A stretch of DNA of 63,465 nt from Nocardioides sp. REDSEA-S33_B3 (GTDB lineage: Bacteria > Actinomycetota > Actinomycetes > Propionibacteriales > Nocardioidaceae). Of the stretch, positions 62,075 through 63,465 are shown piece after piece. Every line of letters starts with the position of its first letter. The stretch's first letter is position 1. The position numbers and the translations under genes were made by a program. A model generated the notes under the pieces. The model saw nothing but the letters and a program-made list of their open reading frames with translations, was not told where the DNA came from and searched no databases. The stretch lies in assembly GCA_001627335.1 (NCBI GenBank), contig LUPK01000050.1, forward strand, positions 1-63,465, written 5' to 3'.

Positions 62075-63289
62075 TCAACGGGCTCGCCGCTGCCGCAGGA
62101 AGTCGCCGAGCCGCTCGAGCCCGGTCTCCACGTCCGCGGCCTGGCCGGCGAAGCTGAACCGGATCGAGCGGGGGCCGTCGAGGGTGTCGAAGTCGATGCC
62201 CGGTGCGACGGCCACCCCGGTCTCGGCGAGCAGCTCGTGGGCGAAGGCCATCGAGTCGTCGGTGAGGTGCGCGACGTCGGCGTAGGCGTAGAACGCTCCG
62301 TCGGCCGGCGCGAGCCGGGTGATGCCGAGGTCGGTGAGCCCGTCGAGCAGCAGGCGCCGGTTGCCCGCGTAGCGCGCCACGTGGCCGTCGAGCTCGGCGT
62401 AGGACTCGGGGGCGAACGCCGCCAGGCAGGCGCGCTGGGCGATCACCGGCGGGCAGATCGTGAAGTTGCCGGTCAGCACGTCGACCGCGCGACGCAGCCG
62501 CTCCGGGACGAGCATCCAGCCGATGCGCCAGCCGGTCATGGAGAAGTACTTGCTGAAGCTGGCGAAGACGACCGCCTCGCGGCTGGTCTCCCAGGCGCTG
62601 CGGGCCAGCCGGCCAGACCCGGGCGTGCCGTCGGCGTACTCGATGCCGTGGTAGATCTCGTCGGAGATCAGCTGCACGCCCTGCTCCTCGCACCAGCGCG
62701 CGAGCGCGGCGAGCTCCTCGGGCATCAGCATCGTGCCGGTCGGGTTGGCCGGGCTGGCGACGACCAGGCCCTTGACGCCGTCGATGGCCGCGACCTGCTC
62801 GACGGTGGGCTGGTAGCGGGTCTCCGGGCCGGTCTCGATCTCCACGACCTCGCAGCCCAGCGCGGTGAGGACGTTGCGGTAGCAGGGGTAGCCGGGGCGG
62901 GCCATCGCCACCTTGTCGCCCGGCTCGAACGCGGCGAGGAACGCCAGCAGGAACCCGCCGCTGCTGCCCGTGGTGGCGATCACGTCGTCGGCGGTGACCT
63001 CGATGCCGTGGGTGCGCCGGTGGTGGGTCGCGATCGCCTCCCGTAGCTCCAGGATGCCGATGCTCGGGGTGTAGCCCAGCGGGTCGCCGCTGCGCAGCAG
63101 CCGCACCGCCTCCTCCGCCACCGGCCCGGGCGCCCCCGTGCTGGGCTGACCCGCGACGAGGTTGACCAGGTCGCCGTGCGTGCGCTGGCGCCGGGTCGCT
63201 GCCTCCAGCAGGTCCATGACGTGGAAGGGCGGCACGTTCGCCCGGCTGGCCACCGCCCAGCGGCTGGCCGCGTGCTCCTGTGGCGTCAT
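62075..63289 (-). CDS. class I/II pyridoxal-phosphate aminotransferase
   Basis: The 404-residue fold-type I enzyme has LVNLVAGQPSTGAPGPVAEE, LGYTPSIGILELREAIATHH, the cofactor region ATTGSSGGFLLAFLAAFEPG, VASPANPTGTMLMPEELAAL, LISDEIYHGIEYADGT and the Schiff-base Lys in VFASFSKYFSMTGWRIGW. This fits aspartate/alanine-type aminotransferases. Donor and acceptor are not determined. The ATG at 63289 is 7 nt after TACCCT on this strand. It converges on the glycosyltransferase operon with a 15-nt gap. Confidence 0.88.
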   Translation of the reverse strand: MTPQEHAASRWAVASRANVPPFHVMDLLEAATRRQRTHGDLVNLVAGQPSTGAPGPVAEEAVRLLRSGDPLGYTPSIGILELREAIATHHRRTHGIEVTADDVIATTGSSGGFLLAFLAAFEPGDKVAMARPGYPCYRNVLTALGCEVVEIETGPETRYQPTVEQVAAIDGVKGLVVASPANPTGTMLMPEELAALARWCEEQGVQLISDEIYHGIEYADGTPGSGRLARSAWETSREAVVFASFSKYFSMTGWRIGWMLVPERLRRAVDVLTGNFTICPPVIAQRACLAAFAPESYAELDGHVARYAGNRRLLLDGLTDLGITRLAPADGAFYAYADVAHLTDDSMAFAHELLAETGVAVAPGIDFDTLDGPRSIRFSFAGQAADVETGLERLGDFLRQRRAR

Positions 63290-63296
63290 GGGGTCG

Positions 63297-63302
63297 AGGG
63301 TA
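63297..63302 (-). promoter_or_regulatory. -10 element of the aminotransferase gene (leaderless)
   Basis: On the minus strand TACCCT ends 7 nt before the ATG at 63289. Confidence 0.5.
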
Positions 63303-63311
63303 GGTGGCGTT

Positions 63312-63372
63312 CGGCAAGGTTCATCGGCCGGCCGATGAACCTTGCCGCTGGCCGATGAAGGGACATCGGCCA
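63312..63372. repeat. palindromic intergenic repeat, copy 2
   Basis: A perfect 36-bp palindrome spans 63312-63347 (half-site CGGCAAGGTTCATCGGCC). It is followed by the stem TGGCCGATG-N6-CATCGGCCA at 63349-63372. The central 24 bp are identical to 37560-37583. It lies just upstream of the aminotransferase promoter. The rest of the window to 63465 shows only a short TGGCC/GGCCA stem near 63424. Confidence 0.75.
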
Positions 63373-63465
63373 CGGAACCTGTCAACCTGCGTGGAGTCGG
63401 TCGCGGTTGGTTTCTTGGTTGATGGCCACTTGGGCCATAGGGGTCGGTACCCGGGGCGGGCCGGC

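Overview
The window is chromosomal DNA of a very high-GC actinobacterium, most like a Nocardioides relative (Nocardioidaceae). The evidence is frequent GTG starts, many leaderless promoters (TANNNT 6-7 nt before the start codon), an F420/deazaflavin-type oxidoreductase, a tadA gene with its actinobacterial partner, a DUF222-HNH gene with an actinobacterial LexA box, menaquinone synthesis, and the treX-treY-treZ trehalose route. Species assignment is inference.

Layout. 1-5152: end of recB, recD, an ACT-domain protein, a deazaflavin oxidoreductase and menB. 5137-18797: an integrated mobile element of about 13.6 kb, visibly poorer in GC, inserted at the 3' end of menB. A 17-bp direct repeat containing the last codons and stop of menB flanks it, and a pair of GTCCGCA heptamers spaced 11 bp lies just inside each end. 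It carries a toxin-antitoxin-SecB-like chaperone module, a tyrosine integrase with an excisionase-like gene, a MobF relaxase broken by one amber codon, a frameshifted small gene, and a tightly coupled four-gene cargo operon: DNA methyltransferase, SF2 helicase, GIY-YIG nuclease and a HEPN/zinc-ribbon-like protein. That operon is the best candidate for a poorly described defence system. 18798-19547: a second toxin-antitoxin pair ending in a degenerate third copy of the attachment sequence, as if elements had accreted in tandem.

19690-44600: a lipoprotein, a sirtuin, a TetR/MMPL efflux pair, a hemerythrin protein, a membrane protein, the trehalose operon, an acyl-CoA dehydrogenase, a VIT-family transporter, a small alarmone synthetase, the three-subunit transhydrogenase, upp, tadA and its partner, an acetaldehyde dehydrogenase-DUF779 operon with a GAF-domain regulator (both promoters carry the same ACGTTGC-N4-ACGTTGC site), and the DUF222-HNH gene. 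44592-63465: tRNA-Ser(CGA), a paired SMR exporter, two exported proteins, a gamma-carbonic anhydrase-like protein, a secreted subtilase, an enoyl-CoA hydratase, a MoxR/VWA pair, a secreted beta-propeller, a WXG-like/alpha-beta hydrolase pair, a GH30 glycosidase, a glycosyltransferase-acyltransferase-unknown operon and a class I/II aminotransferase. A long palindromic intergenic repeat occurs twice, near 37.6 kb and 63.3 kb.

All calls come from reading the sequence and recalled family features; no database search was run. Gaps under 300 bases not listed hold nothing I recognise beyond the promoters and hairpins given.
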